From Marinobacter sp. EhC06 (GTDB lineage: Bacteria; Pseudomonadota; Gammaproteobacteria; Pseudomonadales; Oleiphilaceae), in contig NZ_LXYO01000023.1 in NCBI RefSeq assembly GCF_001650915.1, positions 868,001 to 932,000 on the forward strand: a stretch of 64,000 nt of DNA, given 5' to 3'. This document shows, in pieces, positions 45,147 to 54,405 of this stretch (positions within the stretch are counted from its first letter, which is position 1; every line of letters starts with the position of its first letter). Under the pieces are notes generated by a model, which saw only the letters and a list, made by a program, of their open reading frames with translations, was not told the DNA's origin and made no database searches. The translations under genes were made by a program, and so were the position numbers.

Positions 45147-46097
45147 ATGAGACTCGCCGGCTTTTCCCCTTTCGTGATCTTGATGTTGCTCTGGCTGCCT
45201 GGATCGCTTATGGCCCATCAAACGGGGGGCGATTCCCAAAAGCGGGCCGCAGAAACAGAAAATGGACCCAGACTTGCGTCGGTGAATGCCGCGGTTGCTG
45301 TGGCTGGTGATAGCGAGCTGATTTTCGGCAAGAACGCCGACCGTTCCGTACCCATTGCCTCTGTCACCAAGGTCATGACCGCGCTGGTCGTGCTGGAATC
45401 TGGCGAGCCGCTGGATGAATGGCTCACCTTTCATGAGCGGCATACGCCCGCCGCCGCCAACGCCTACAGCCGCATCCGTATTGATTCAGAGATGCGTCGC
45501 AGAGATGTACTGCGCATTGCGCTGATGTCCTCGGAAAATTTTGCCGCCTACACGCTGGCCCGCAGCCATCCGGGTGGATTCGATGCCTTTATTGAGGCCA
45601 TGAACGCCAAGGCCGTGGCCCTGGGAATGACCGGCACCCGGTTTGTCGATCCCACCGGGCTGTCATCGGAGAATCTTTCAACCGCAGCGGATCTTGTGAA
45701 GCTGGTAAACGCGGCGGCTGACTATCCGGAAATCCGGGAATACTCCACCACCGGTTATTTCCGTGGGCAGTTCCGGCAGCCCCGTTACAGCCTGTCGTTC
45801 GGGAACACCAATGCCCTGGTGCATCGGGATAGCTGGGGAGTGGCCCTGAGCAAAACCGGCTATCTCTCCGAGGCCGGTCGCTGCCTGGTGATGATCTCGA
45901 AGATGAACGGCAAGGAAGTGGTGACCGTTCTGCTGGATTCCCTTGGTACCCGCTCGCCGATGGGCGATGCCGGACGGATCAAGCGCTGGCTTGATACCGG
46001 AGCCCGGGGTTCCGTGGCTGCTGCGGCGCGGCGCTACGAACAGGAAAAGAACGCGGCCTACGCGACCGCAGGCAACAGCACGGTCAGTGTGAACTGA
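45147..46097 (+). CDS. pbpG: D-alanyl-D-alanine endopeptidase, PBP7 type
   Basis: Periplasmic low-molecular-mass penicillin-binding protein that cuts peptidoglycan cross-links, 316 aa. A signal peptide (1-23, cleaved after LMA) is followed by the active-site motifs S72VTK75, S129EN131 and K236TG238. Length and motif spacing match PBP7/PbpG rather than carboxypeptidases with a C-terminal membrane helix, which is absent. AGGA precedes the ATG by nine bases. A TATAGT box at 45062-45067 may belong to its promoter. A short asparaginase-like gene follows after 19 bases. Confidence 0.93.
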   Translation: MRLAGFSPFVILMLLWLPGSLMAHQTGGDSQKRAAETENGPRLASVNAAVAVAGDSELIFGKNADRSVPIASVTKVMTALVVLESGEPLDEWLTFHERHTPAAANAYSRIRIDSEMRRRDVLRIALMSSENFAAYTLARSHPGGFDAFIEAMNAKAVALGMTGTRFVDPTGLSSENLSTAADLVKLVNAAADYPEIREYSTTGYFRGQFRQPRYSLSFGNTNALVHRDSWGVALSKTGYLSEAGRCLVMISKMNGKEVVTVLLDSLGTRSPMGDAGRIKRWLDTGARGSVAAAARRYEQEKNAAYATAGNSTVSVN

Positions 46098-46116
46098 CCC
46101 TGAAAGGAATCCCGCC

Positions 46117-46596
46117 ATGATCCAGATTTTCACCACCGGTGGCACCATCGACAAGGTGTATTTCGATGCCAACAGCGAATTCGAGGTGGGGCACAGCCTG
46201 CTGCCTGAGCTGCTTTCGGAATCCAATATCCATGAGGGCTATCGCCTTCGGGAGCTGATGCGCAAAGACAGTCTGGAGATGACTGATGAGGATCGCCAAT
46301 TGGTATTTGCGGCGGCCAGAGAATGCGATTGTGACCGCATCGTTATGACCCACGGTACCGATACCATGGCGGATACGGCTGCGGTGTTGGCCAATCTCAA
46401 GGATAAAACCATTGTACTGACCGGCGCCATGCAGCCGGCCCGCATGCGCCGCACCGATGCGGTGTTCAACGTCGGGTTTGCCTGGGCCGCGGTGCAGTTG
46501 CTGCCACCGGGGGTCTACATCGCCATGAATGGCGAAGTGTTCGAGGCCGGGGCCGTGCGCAAGAACCTGCAGGCACAACGTTTCGAGCGGACCTGA
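46117..46596 (+). CDS. Short asparaginase-domain protein
   Basis: Protein of 159 aa that matches only the N-terminal domain of L-asparaginases. Both catalytic segments are present: TTGGTID at residues 6-12 and THGTDTM near 77-83, then LTGAMQP. The C-terminal half of normal asparaginases (about 330 aa) is missing, but the gene ends in a proper stop after a coherent reading frame and similar short proteins are known, so it is probably intact rather than broken. Activity is uncertain. It follows pbpG by 19 bases with AAGGA upstream, and its stop is one base from the convergent rsuA stop. Confidence 0.85.
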   Translation: MIQIFTTGGTIDKVYFDANSEFEVGHSLLPELLSESNIHEGYRLRELMRKDSLEMTDEDRQLVFAAARECDCDRIVMTHGTDTMADTAAVLANLKDKTIVLTGAMQPARMRRTDAVFNVGFAWAAVQLLPPGVYIAMNGEVFEAGAVRKNLQAQRFERT

Positions 46597-46597
46597 T

Positions 46598-47290
46598 TCA
46601 GGCCAGGCTGTCTTTCTCCTGGCAGGTCAGTTCCCGATAATGGCCGGGCTTCAGCGCCTTATCCAGTTCGACCTGCCCGATACGCACTCGGTGCAGCGCC
46701 TCGACGTGGTTGCCGACCGCCGCCAGCATGCGCTTGACCTGATGGTAGCGCCCTTCCGAAATTGTAAGCTCAATGATCCGCTCTTCCAGAGTCTTTACCC
46801 GGGCCGGCCGCGTGGGCTTCGGGTCGTTGTGCAAATCCACCCCACGTTCCAGTTGTTGTGCCGCTGCGTCGGTCAGTGGTTCGCTCAGCGTGACCTGGTA
46901 GGTTTTGGGGCAATCGGTTCGCGGTGAGGTGACCCGGTGCGACCACTGACCATCGGTGGTGAGCAACAGTAAGCCGGTAGTGTCTGCGTCCAGGCGGCCG
47001 GCAATGTGGAGGTTTCGGGTGATGTCCACAGGCAACAGGTCCAGCGCCGTTGGGTGATCGCTGTCTGTTGTCGCACTCACCACGCCAGCCGGCTTGTTCA
47101 TCATCAGGTAGCGCTCGCCTGGAAGAGTCAGCAGGGCGCCGGCCAAGGCCACCCGTTCGCCGCCGGTTAATTGGGTGTTGGCGCTCTTGCAGGTTTGTTC
47201 ATCAACCGTTACCTCCCCACGACTGATGGCCCGTTTGGACTCTTTTCGGGAGAGTTCGGTGCTGTTGGCAATAAACTGGTCCAGTCGCAT
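46598..47290 (-). CDS. rsuA: 16S rRNA pseudouridine(516) synthase
   Basis: Pseudouridine synthase of 230 aa (E. coli RsuA 231). An N-terminal S4 RNA-binding domain (1-60) is followed by the catalytic domain with GRLDADTTGLLLLT near 97-110, the aspartate being catalytic, and the C-terminal GRYHQVKRML motif. The RsuA group is favoured over RluB/RluE by length and by the SHRVTSPRTDCPKTYQV segment. It starts five bases after the YdjM-like gene on the same strand, so the two form an operon. Confidence 0.9.
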   Translation of the reverse strand: MRLDQFIANSTELSRKESKRAISRGEVTVDEQTCKSANTQLTGGERVALAGALLTLPGERYLMMNKPAGVVSATTDSDHPTALDLLPVDITRNLHIAGRLDADTTGLLLLTTDGQWSHRVTSPRTDCPKTYQVTLSEPLTDAAAQQLERGVDLHNDPKPTRPARVKTLEERIIELTISEGRYHQVKRMLAAVGNHVEALHRVRIGQVELDKALKPGHYRELTCQEKDSLA

Positions 47291-47295
47291 GGTAT

Positions 47296-48324
47296 TCAGC
47301 AGCGTTGTCCCGGAGCCGGTGAGCTCAGGCTGGCCAGGCAGAGCACCGGGGTTTCTCCAGTCATCCGGGACCAGAGCAAAGCCAGAGCTTCAGTGTTCAC
47401 ATCGGGGCGTGGAGTCCGGAAGCTGGCCGTGGGATCGATGCCGCTGCCATTTCGGGTCGCCAGAACAAAGGTAAAAGGGTGAGCGCCTGGGATGCCCAGC
47501 CGGATGTCGGTAGCCGTGATGCGGTTGCCGACCTCGTTGTAGTCCAGGAAGCCCCGGGTGAACCATTCCAGGCGCTGAGCCTCGGGCAGGTCCGAGACTG
47601 CCTTCGCCAGATCCGGGCGGCGCGGAAAATATTCAAGATTCAAGGGCGTATCACCGTCCAGGAAGCCGGTAACAATCTCTACCCGCTGATCACCCTGAAG
47701 AGCCGTGGCGCGCCACAGCAGGGTGTTGAAAGGCATGGGTTGAACCAGCAGATCGGGGTTTTCAAGTCCTGCCTCTGCGAGCGCCGGTTGCACCCGTTGG
47801 GTAATGACCTGTTGGGCCAGGACGCTCCAGCCCAGGTACAGGGTGGACACGACCAGCCCCGCAACTACCGCTGATTTGGCTGGCGGTCGGGCAAGAAAAA
47901 ACAGGCAACCGGCCAGGAGGGGCAGGGTATAGAGCGGATCGATTATAAAAATGCTGCTGATGGCCACGGGAGGCCCGATGGGCCAGAACAGCTGGGTGCC
48001 ATAGGTGGTGAAGGCGTCCAGCAGTGGGTGGGTGATCAGGATCAGGCCAGTCAGCGCGAGCCATCGCTGGAAACCCAGTTGCGGCTTCCAGCGCCAGAGT
48101 AACCAGGCAAGGGCCACCGCCAGAGGAGCCAGAATGAACAACGAGTGGCTGAAACCCCGGTGCTGGGTGAAATTGGCCACCGCCGTCCCATAGTCGATGA
48201 CAACATCCAGATCCGGCAGGGTGCCCAGCACGGCGCCAGTCAGCAAAACCGAGCGGCCGAGGGTCTTGCCGGCAACGGCGCCGGCCAGGGAGGCGCCCAG
48301 GGCGGCCTGGGTTATGGAATCCAT
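47296..48324 (-). CDS. YdjM/DUF457-type inner-membrane metal-dependent hydrolase
   Basis: Membrane protein of 342 aa. The N-terminus MDSITQAALGA and the motifs LPDLD (about 36-40), HRGFSHS (55-61) and HPLLDAFTTYG (98-108) carry the histidines and aspartates that define this putative hydrolase family. About five helices occupy residues 1-175; the C-terminal part is soluble. Members were named LexA-regulated in E. coli, but no substrate is known. It lies directly upstream of rsuA on the minus strand. Confidence 0.88.
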   Translation of the reverse strand: MDSITQAALGASLAGAVAGKTLGRSVLLTGAVLGTLPDLDVVIDYGTAVANFTQHRGFSHSLFILAPLAVALAWLLWRWKPQLGFQRWLALTGLILITHPLLDAFTTYGTQLFWPIGPPVAISSIFIIDPLYTLPLLAGCLFFLARPPAKSAVVAGLVVSTLYLGWSVLAQQVITQRVQPALAEAGLENPDLLVQPMPFNTLLWRATALQGDQRVEIVTGFLDGDTPLNLEYFPRRPDLAKAVSDLPEAQRLEWFTRGFLDYNEVGNRITATDIRLGIPGAHPFTFVLATRNGSGIDPTASFRTPRPDVNTEALALLWSRMTGETPVLCLASLSSPAPGQRC

Positions 48325-48386
48325 GTCAGATCAGTCTCGCGTCAAAATAGTTACCTGCAATAGTAGGCCGCCGGCACTCCGGTGGA

Positions 48387-49637
48387 TCACTGGCCAGCAG
48401 GTATCCCCAGCTCCGCCAGAACCGATTCACCGGGATAGCCATCGGCTACCAATTTGTTGGCAGACTGAAACTGCCGGATCGCGGACCGGGTTGCCGGGCC
48501 CATGATGCCATCGGGGTTGCCAGGCTCATAGCCGCGTTGCTGAAGGGCTTTCTGCAGACTGATGATATTGTCGCGGGACAGTGCCGGGGCATCCTCGGGC
48601 GGCGGGTTCTGCAACTTGCCGGCACCGGCAATCCGGTCTGCCAGATGGCCAACGGCAATGGCGTAGAATTCGGAGCGGTTCCAGCCCATGATCACGCGGA
48701 AGTTGTCATAGGCGAGAAACGCCGGGCCACGGTGTCCTGCGGGTACCACCAGAGCGGCATCAATCGGTTCACGGGCCAGCGGATTGCCAAAGGCATCTGT
48801 GATTCCCATGTTGCGCCATTCCGCCAGCGGCAGACGACGCCCGTCCGCCAGGGAATAGTCGAATTTCTCGGGCAGAAGCACCTCACGCCCCCAGCGATAG
48901 TCGCCGTTCCAGTTCATGGATTCCAGGAACCTGCCGGCAGACATCATGGCATCCGGCAGGCTGTTCCAGAGATCCCTGCGGCCATCGCCGTCGGCATCCA
49001 CTGCGTGTTTCAGGAAGACGGTGGGCATGAACTGGACGTGTCCCATGGCGCCGGCCCAGGAACCTTCCATCTGGTCTGCCGGTATGGCGCCCTCATCAAT
49101 GATGCGCAGGGCCGCGATCAGCTGCTCGGTAAAGAAGGTACTGCGGCGGGGATCGCAGGCCAGGGTTGTCAGGGAGCTGGGCACCGGCATCTTGCCGAAA
49201 TAGCTGCCAAAATTGGTTTCCAGGCCCCAGAAGGCCACCAGATAAGGCGCGGGCACGCCGGTTTCCCGGGTGACTCTGGCCAGCAGCTCCTGGTGTTCCT
49301 CCAGTAGTTCACGGCCCTTGCTGACCCGGGCCTCGTTAACCCGCCGGTTCAGGTAGTCGGCGAACGTAGTGGTGAACTCCGGTTGCCGACGGTCCAGTTC
49401 GATCACCCGTGCCAGATGCTGAACCTCGGACATCACCTCGCTGGCGGTCTTGCTGCTGACCCCGGCGGCAATGGCCTGTTCCTGAAGCCGGGCTTTGCAC
49501 TCAGCAAACCCCGCCGGCTCAACCTCAGGGTTGTCCTGGGCGAGGGCCGGCAGGGACACAAATGACAGAAAACCGGAGAAAAACAAGCCGCGGGTAAGGC
49601 AGCCCTGGCGAAGAATCCTTGCAGGTCTGGTCAGCAC
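48387..49637 (-). CDS. mltB: Lytic murein transglycosylase, MltB family, with peptidoglycan-binding domain
   Basis: Cleaves glycan strands of murein, 416 aa. A signal peptide ends near residue 33 (PALA). The family 3 catalytic glutamate is E140 in FWGLETNFG, followed by WAGAMGHVQFMPT. The C-terminal ~60 residues form a peptidoglycan-binding domain (LQKALQQRGYEPGNPDGIMGPATRSA). No lipobox cysteine is seen, so it should be soluble in the periplasm. The start is a GTG with AGAGG six bases upstream. Confidence 0.92.
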   Translation of the reverse strand: MLTRPARILRQGCLTRGLFFSGFLSFVSLPALAQDNPEVEPAGFAECKARLQEQAIAAGVSSKTASEVMSEVQHLARVIELDRRQPEFTTTFADYLNRRVNEARVSKGRELLEEHQELLARVTRETGVPAPYLVAFWGLETNFGSYFGKMPVPSSLTTLACDPRRSTFFTEQLIAALRIIDEGAIPADQMEGSWAGAMGHVQFMPTVFLKHAVDADGDGRRDLWNSLPDAMMSAGRFLESMNWNGDYRWGREVLLPEKFDYSLADGRRLPLAEWRNMGITDAFGNPLAREPIDAALVVPAGHRGPAFLAYDNFRVIMGWNRSEFYAIAVGHLADRIAGAGKLQNPPPEDAPALSRDNIISLQKALQQRGYEPGNPDGIMGPATRSAIRQFQSANKLVADGYPGESVLAELGIPAGQ

Positions 49638-49759
49638 ACAAAACCTCTATCAGGCTGATGGTGGTGGAATAGTCCTGAGCCCATGTTAGCGCGTTTTTCA
49701 GCCGGAGAAACACTGTCCGGGCCCCGGTGGAGTGACAATTCTTTAACCTGACGGTTCCC

Positions 49760-49790
49760 GGCAAAAGGCGATTGTCGTCTTTTTGTTGCC
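49760..49790 (+). other. Stem-loop in the leader region of the CheY-like gene
   Basis: GGCAAAAGGCGA and TCGTCTTTTTGTTGCC pair with minor bulges around a TTG loop. It lies in the 229-base gap between the divergent mltB and response-regulator genes, upstream of a TATAGT -10-like box at 49819-49824. Its role is unknown; nothing else in the gap stands out. Confidence 0.35.
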
Positions 49791-49866
49791 GACAGGTTCC
49801 TGGTGCGGGGCTTTGTTCTATAGTTGGACCATAGAAACGGGTTGTGGATAGGGGAAGGTCTGAACT

Positions 49867-50745
49867 ATGGCAATGCTGAAAGCGCTGGTCGTGGATGACG
49901 CCAGCTTTGTACGTGATCTGGTCAAACGAACCGTGCGCCAGCGTTTTCCGGTGATCGAAACAACCGATGCCCAGAATGGCCGGCGGGCCCAGTCGCTGAT
50001 GTCCCGGACCGCGTTTGACCTGATACTGTGCGACTGGGAAATGCCCGAGATGTCGGGCCTGGAGCTGTTGCAGTGGATGCGCCAGCAGCCCCAGTACGAA
50101 AACGTGCCCTTTATCATGATTACCAGTCGGGGCGACAAGGATCATGTGATTGAAGCGGTGAAGGGAGGCGTTTCCGAATACCTTGGTAAACCGTTCAGCC
50201 CCGAGGGGCTGAGCAAGAAAATCATCAAGGTGATGGGCCGCAAACTGAAAGACGCCATGGACCGGAGCGGCAAGTCCATGGCAAGCCCTGCCGATGCCTT
50301 CAAGGAGTCCGCCAACCTGCTGACCCGCAAGCCGGAGTCCATGGCGGAGAACCCTGCCGCTTCAACCCTTTCGTCACCTGCGCAGGCAGCTCCTGTGGCA
50401 ACGCCCAAACAGGCCCCGTCCCGCGGTTCGATGAGTATTGCCTCCGTGCGTTTTGCAGAAAGCACCCTGAAATCGGTGGTCAAGGATATCAATCTCACTG
50501 AAGTGCGGGTGATCGCCAAGCGGGATCAGGTGTTCCCGGGGATTCTCGACCAGGCAGTGGTGGACATTGAAACAGGCGAGGGTCAGATGGCCCGCCTTAA
50601 TGGCTACGTGCACCAATTGCAGGCCGTGGACAAACGCCAGGACACTGATTTTGTCAGCGTCACCATCCGGTTTGTTGATGAAGACCCGAAAAAGCTTGAG
50701 GACCTGTCGAGGTTCGTCGCCCGTTTCCGGGCGGGGATGCGCTAG
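49867..50745 (+). CDS. CheY-like response regulator with an uncharacterised C-terminal domain
   Basis: Protein of 292 aa. The receiver domain (1-125) has the phosphorylated D56 in LILCDWEMPEMSG, the acidic pair D10-D11, T86 and K108. A variable proline/alanine/serine-rich linker (about 130-190) leads to a C-terminal domain of about 100 residues that I do not recognise; it has no helix-turn-helix and no GGDEF, EAL or clear PilZ motif. A response-regulator gene is also found near phoR-phoU in P. aeruginosa, as far as I recall. Its 3' end overlaps the convergent phoR by four bases. AGGGGAAGG precedes the ATG. Confidence 0.85.
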   Translation: MAMLKALVVDDASFVRDLVKRTVRQRFPVIETTDAQNGRRAQSLMSRTAFDLILCDWEMPEMSGLELLQWMRQQPQYENVPFIMITSRGDKDHVIEAVKGGVSEYLGKPFSPEGLSKKIIKVMGRKLKDAMDRSGKSMASPADAFKESANLLTRKPESMAENPAASTLSSPAQAAPVATPKQAPSRGSMSIASVRFAESTLKSVVKDINLTEVRVIAKRDQVFPGILDQAVVDIETGEGQMARLNGYVHQLQAVDKRQDTDFVSVTIRFVDEDPKKLEDLSRFVARFRAGMR

Positions 50746-52061
50746 CTTTCCGCTTTCTCCGGGATGCGTTCGACCAGCCGTTCCCGGGGAAAATGGCAAA
50801 TAAATTCACTGCCCTCACCAATCCGGCTGCGAATCTCCAGATTGCCATCGTGGTTGAGCAAGACGTGTTTAACGATTGCCAAGCCAAGACCTGTGCCGCC
50901 AGTATCCTTGTGGCGGCTAGGGTCGGCCCGGTAAAAGCGTTCTGTCAGGCGCGGTATATGGACCGGGTCAATGCCGATACCGGTGTCCTTCACCGACAGA
51001 TGGGCGCCTTCCCGGTTGGTGGACCAGGATACGCTGATCTGACCGTTTGCCGGCGTGTACTTAACCGCATTGAAGATCAGGTTCGAGAATGCGCTGCGCA
51101 GCTGGCTTTCGTCCCCTTTCAGCAGGCGGTGGTCGCCGATATGCACGGTAATCTCGTGCTGTTTTTCGCCACTGAGTGCCCGGGCGTCATGGCAGATCTG
51201 AGCCAGCAGCTGGTCCACGTCCGTGAGCGTGTCGTTGACCGTCTGTTCACCGGTTTCGATTCGTGAGAGAAGGATCAGATCGGTGATCAGGGCTTCCATC
51301 CGGGATGACTGGGCGGCCATGGTGTTAATGGCGCGGCGCCACTTGGGCGGCAGGTCGGCGGCGTTGTCCACCAGAGTTTCCAGGTAGCCGCTGATGACCG
51401 TAAGCGGCGTTCGCATCTCGTGGGACACGTTGCCGACGAAGTCCCGGCGCATCTGTTCGAGCTGATACAGACGAGTCACATCCTTGGCGACGATCAGTCG
51501 GTCGTCGTCACCGAACAGGCTGATCTGGATCTGCAGGTGAATGTGCGGTTTGGCCGGGGAATGGATTTCCAGGGGCTCCCGATAATTCCGGGAATCGAAG
51601 TAGGTCTTGAAGGCCGGGGTGCGGATCAGGTTGTGAATGTACTGGCCCTGGTCCGTGTTGCGCCGAAAACCGAGCAAGTATTCGGCGGAGCCGTTCCACC
51701 ATTCCATGGCCCCCCGGGAGTCGGTCATGATCACACCATCACGCATGGCGTTGGTAGACTCCTGCACCCGGTTGATCTGGGCCCGCAATCGGTCCTGGGT
51801 TCTCAGGTGGGTCTGGTGAAGTTTGTGGAGGTTGTCGAAGATATCACCCCAGAGCCCGATGCTTTGGGGCGCTTCGTCGGTGGCGCTCGGGTTGGACAGC
51901 CACTGGTAAAGGCGCCGTGCCTGCACCAGAGTCCACCACAGATAGACAATCAGCCCGAAGGTCAGGCCGTAGACAGGCTCACCGAAGTAAAGGCCAACCA
52001 GGGTGGAGCCAATCAGGCCACCGATAATGTAGCGCAGGTATCGTGACCAGTTGTGCTGCAT
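50742..52061 (-). CDS. phoR: Phosphate regulon sensor histidine kinase PhoR
   Basis: Inner-membrane kinase that phosphorylates PhoB when phosphate is scarce, 439 aa. Two N-terminal helices (about 10-45) are followed by a charged linker, a PAS domain (about 97-200), the H box with H214 in NVSHEMRTPL, and the ATPase domain with NLIFNAVKYT, DTGIGID and GGTGLGLAIVKH. The layout without a large periplasmic loop is that of PhoR. The ATG at 52061 has AAGGCAG upstream. It lies 53 bases after phoB on the same strand. Confidence 0.95.
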   Translation of the reverse strand: MQHNWSRYLRYIIGGLIGSTLVGLYFGEPVYGLTFGLIVYLWWTLVQARRLYQWLSNPSATDEAPQSIGLWGDIFDNLHKLHQTHLRTQDRLRAQINRVQESTNAMRDGVIMTDSRGAMEWWNGSAEYLLGFRRNTDQGQYIHNLIRTPAFKTYFDSRNYREPLEIHSPAKPHIHLQIQISLFGDDDRLIVAKDVTRLYQLEQMRRDFVGNVSHEMRTPLTVISGYLETLVDNAADLPPKWRRAINTMAAQSSRMEALITDLILLSRIETGEQTVNDTLTDVDQLLAQICHDARALSGEKQHEITVHIGDHRLLKGDESQLRSAFSNLIFNAVKYTPANGQISVSWSTNREGAHLSVKDTGIGIDPVHIPRLTERFYRADPSRHKDTGGTGLGLAIVKHVLLNHDGNLEIRSRIGEGSEFICHFPRERLVERIPEKAES

Positions 52062-52114
52062 CAAAAACTGCCTTGTGTCCGTTCCGGGGCTGATGCTCAG
52101 CTGGCCGGAGTTAC

Positions 52115-52807
52115 TTACGCGGCTCTGGTCGAGAAACGATAGCCGGTTCCACGTACCGTCTGGATCAGGTGGTCGTACTTGTCGCCGAGAGCCTTGCGAA
52201 GCCGGCGGATGTGAACATCGACTGTTCGTTCCTCAACATAGACGTTGCCACCCCAGACCTGGTCCAGAAGCTGGGAGCGAGTATATACCCGTTCCTGGTG
52301 AGTCATGAAGAACTGAAGCAGTCGGTACTCGGTGGGACCCATGGTGAGGGCTCCCTCCTGGGTGGTAACTCGATGACCGACCGGGTCCAGAGTCAGCCCT
52401 TCCACTTCAATCGGGCTGTCCACGCCCGGCGGCGTCGCGCGCCGCAGGACCGCTTTCAGGCGGGCAACCAGTTCCCGTGGGCTGAATGGTTTGGTGATGT
52501 AATCGTCGGCACCAACCTCCAGACCCTGGATCTTGTTGTCTTCCTCAACCTTGGCGGTGAGCATGATAATAGGAATGTCTGCGGTCGCCTCCTCTTTTTT
52601 CAGGCGACGAGCCAGCTCCACGCCACTGGTGCCGGGTAGCATCCAGTCCAGGAGCACGAGATCCGGGTGTTTGTCGACAATCAGGGCATGGGCTTCCCGG
52701 GCGTCCGCTGCCTCCAGATAGTCATAATCCGCCATTTCGAGAGCCACGGCGATCATCTCGCGGATCGGGGCCTCGTCATCGACGATCAGGACAGTTTTTC
52801 CAGTCAT
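52115..52807 (-). CDS. phoB: Phosphate regulon response regulator PhoB
   Basis: OmpR-family activator that binds Pho boxes, 230 aa (E. coli 229). The receiver domain has D54 in [12 protein letters not shown], with D10, D11, T84 and K106; the winged-helix domain ends with [14 protein letters not shown] and VRGTGYRFS. It precedes phoR on the minus strand and has a candidate Pho box 58 bases upstream, so it probably activates itself. Likely targets in the window are pstSCAB-phoU and the PhoD-like gene. Confidence 0.97.
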   Translation of the reverse strand: MTGKTVLIVDDEAPIREMIAVALEMADYDYLEAADAREAHALIVDKHPDLVLLDWMLPGTSGVELARRLKKEEATADIPIIMLTAKVEEDNKIQGLEVGADDYITKPFSPRELVARLKAVLRRATPPGVDSPIEVEGLTLDPVGHRVTTQEGALTMGPTEYRLLQFFMTHQERVYTRSQLLDQVWGGNVYVEERTVDVHIRRLRKALGDKYDHLIQTVRGTGYRFSTRAA

Positions 52808-52864
52808 GAGCTTTTAACCTGTGTCAGACCTTGGTTTGTTGCTGCCTCATTACAACGTCCAAGT

Positions 52865-52882
52865 GTTACAAGTATATGACAG
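52865..52882 (-). promoter_or_regulatory. Candidate Pho box upstream of phoB
   Basis: On the minus strand: CTGTCAT (52876-52882, identical to the consensus unit), the AT-rich linker ATAC, then TTGTAAC (52865-52871). A -10-like TGTAAT lies ten bases downstream at 52849-52854, the spacing seen at PhoB-activated promoters. It starts two bases after the end of ubiA. Confidence 0.75.
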
Positions 52883-52884
52883 GT

Positions 52885-53772
52885 TCAGCCAATGATGAGG
52901 TCAATCACCAGACCTGCGAAAACTGCGAAACCGGCCCAGTTGTTATTGAGAAACGCTTTGAAGCAGCCCTCACGTTCCCTTTCACGCGCCAGATACTGGT
53001 GGTATACGAACAGGCAGGCCATGGCCACGACGCCCAGGTAATAGAACGTGCCCAGTTCAGCACGATGGCCCACCATGATCAGGATCAGCACCACCATGCC
53101 CTGGAGCATGCCAATTATCGTCTTATCGGCATCGCCGAACAGGATGGCCGTGGACTTGATGCCCACTTTCAGGTCGTCGTCCCGGTCCACCATGGCGTAA
53201 AGGGTGTCATAGGCAACGGTCCAGAGGACGTTGGCCGTGAAGAGGAGCCAGGTGAGCTGGCTCAGTTCGCCCGCTTCCGCCGCCCAGGCCATGGGGATGG
53301 CCCAGGAAAAGGCTGCTCCAAGGAACAGCTGCGGCAGATGGGTGTAGCGCTTCATGAAGGGGTAAATAAACGCCAGCAGGGCACCGCCGAAGGACAGGTA
53401 CAGGGTCAGCGAGTTGGTGAACAGAACCACCATCAGGAAGGAAACCAGACACAGGCCGGCGAACAGCGCTACCGCTTCCCAGGGTTTGACCCGGCCGGCG
53501 GTTAGCGGGCGATCCTTGGTGCGTTTGACGTGCTTGTCCCAGTCGCGGTCGGCAAAGTCGTTAATGGCACAGCCGGCAGCGCGCATAAAGAAGACGCCCA
53601 GGGTGAATACAATTACATTGCCGAGCCCGGGGCTGCCATCGCCCGCCAGCCACAGGGCCCAGTAGGTCGGCCACAGCAGGAGGAGGGTTCCGATTGGCCG
53701 GTCGATTCTGAGCAAGCTGGCATAATCGGCCAGCCGGCGCTGGATAGGTTCTGGCACAGCGTCAGGCAGCAT
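52885..53772 (-). CDS. ubiA: 4-hydroxybenzoate polyprenyltransferase
   Basis: Inner-membrane prenyltransferase of ubiquinone synthesis, 295 aa (E. coli 290), with eight to nine helices. The two aspartate-rich motifs are N71DFADRDWD79 and [13 protein letters not shown] near residues 190-202. It follows ubiC on the minus strand by 69 bases; the order ubiC-ubiA-phoB-phoR matches Pseudomonas as far as I recall. Confidence 0.96.
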   Translation of the reverse strand: MLPDAVPEPIQRRLADYASLLRIDRPIGTLLLLWPTYWALWLAGDGSPGLGNVIVFTLGVFFMRAAGCAINDFADRDWDKHVKRTKDRPLTAGRVKPWEAVALFAGLCLVSFLMVVLFTNSLTLYLSFGGALLAFIYPFMKRYTHLPQLFLGAAFSWAIPMAWAAEAGELSQLTWLLFTANVLWTVAYDTLYAMVDRDDDLKVGIKSTAILFGDADKTIIGMLQGMVVLILIMVGHRAELGTFYYLGVVAMACLFVYHQYLAREREREGCFKAFLNNNWAGFAVFAGLVIDLIIG

Positions 53773-53841
53773 GGCGTGCGTCCGTCTGGTGTTCTTCGAA
53801 TTGAATAAGTGCAGGGATTATAGCCAGTCGCAGGAGGCCGG

Positions 53842-54405
53842 TTAAAGCGTGTTTCGCTGAAACAGGGCTGGCAGCAGGTATTCACCAACCAGCAGGGAGC
53901 TGTTGTGGCCACTGAACAGGGAGCGCCGCGCCAGTTCTGGCTGGGCGGGTATAACCGGTTTGCAGAGGCCGGTTTCCAGTGGGCCCCGTTGCCAGTGGGG
54001 GCTGGTGAACAGATAGGCGCCCAAAGGCCGGTTGCCCAGGTGCAATAGCCGTCGTCCCTCGCCTTCCAGGCATCTCAGGGGAATGACCGTTCTGGCCAAC
54101 ACCCAGGGCTGGTTGTCACCACAGAGGCTGACCTCCCGTATCCAGGCGTACTGGCGGTGCGGGATGTTGAGGCGTCTGGCCTCTTCTTTTGTCGGCGTTG
54201 CAAACCCCTCGCGGCGAACCTCAACGTGGAAGGAGCGGCTGCATTGCTTCTGCAGCGCGCGGGTAAACGAGCCCTCCACCTGCAGCCAGTAGCGGGCCGG
54301 CCCGTGAACGTCGGGGTTTCGGAGGCCGGCAGCCGTCAGTGATTGATACCAGTCCGTCGGGGGTATGGTCAGGCGACTGTCGATGTCAGAGACCCTTGAC
54401 TGCAT
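53842..54405 (-). CDS. ubiC: Chorismate pyruvate-lyase
   Basis: Makes 4-hydroxybenzoate from chorismate, the first ubiquinone-specific step, 187 aa. Family marks are VEVRREGF near the middle, YAWIREVSLCGDNQPWVLARTVIP, and LGAYLF. Similarity to E. coli UbiC is clear in these blocks, although the protein is about 20 residues longer. The start is uncertain: the ATG at 54405 overlaps the end of hpt by 20 bases, and another ATG at 54420 overlaps by 35; neither has a strong ribosome-binding site, which suggests translational coupling to hpt. Confidence 0.88.
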   Translation of the reverse strand: MQSRVSDIDSRLTIPPTDWYQSLTAAGLRNPDVHGPARYWLQVEGSFTRALQKQCSRSFHVEVRREGFATPTKEEARRLNIPHRQYAWIREVSLCGDNQPWVLARTVIPLRCLEGEGRRLLHLGNRPLGAYLFTSPHWQRGPLETGLCKPVIPAQPELARRSLFSGHNSSLLVGEYLLPALFQRNTL

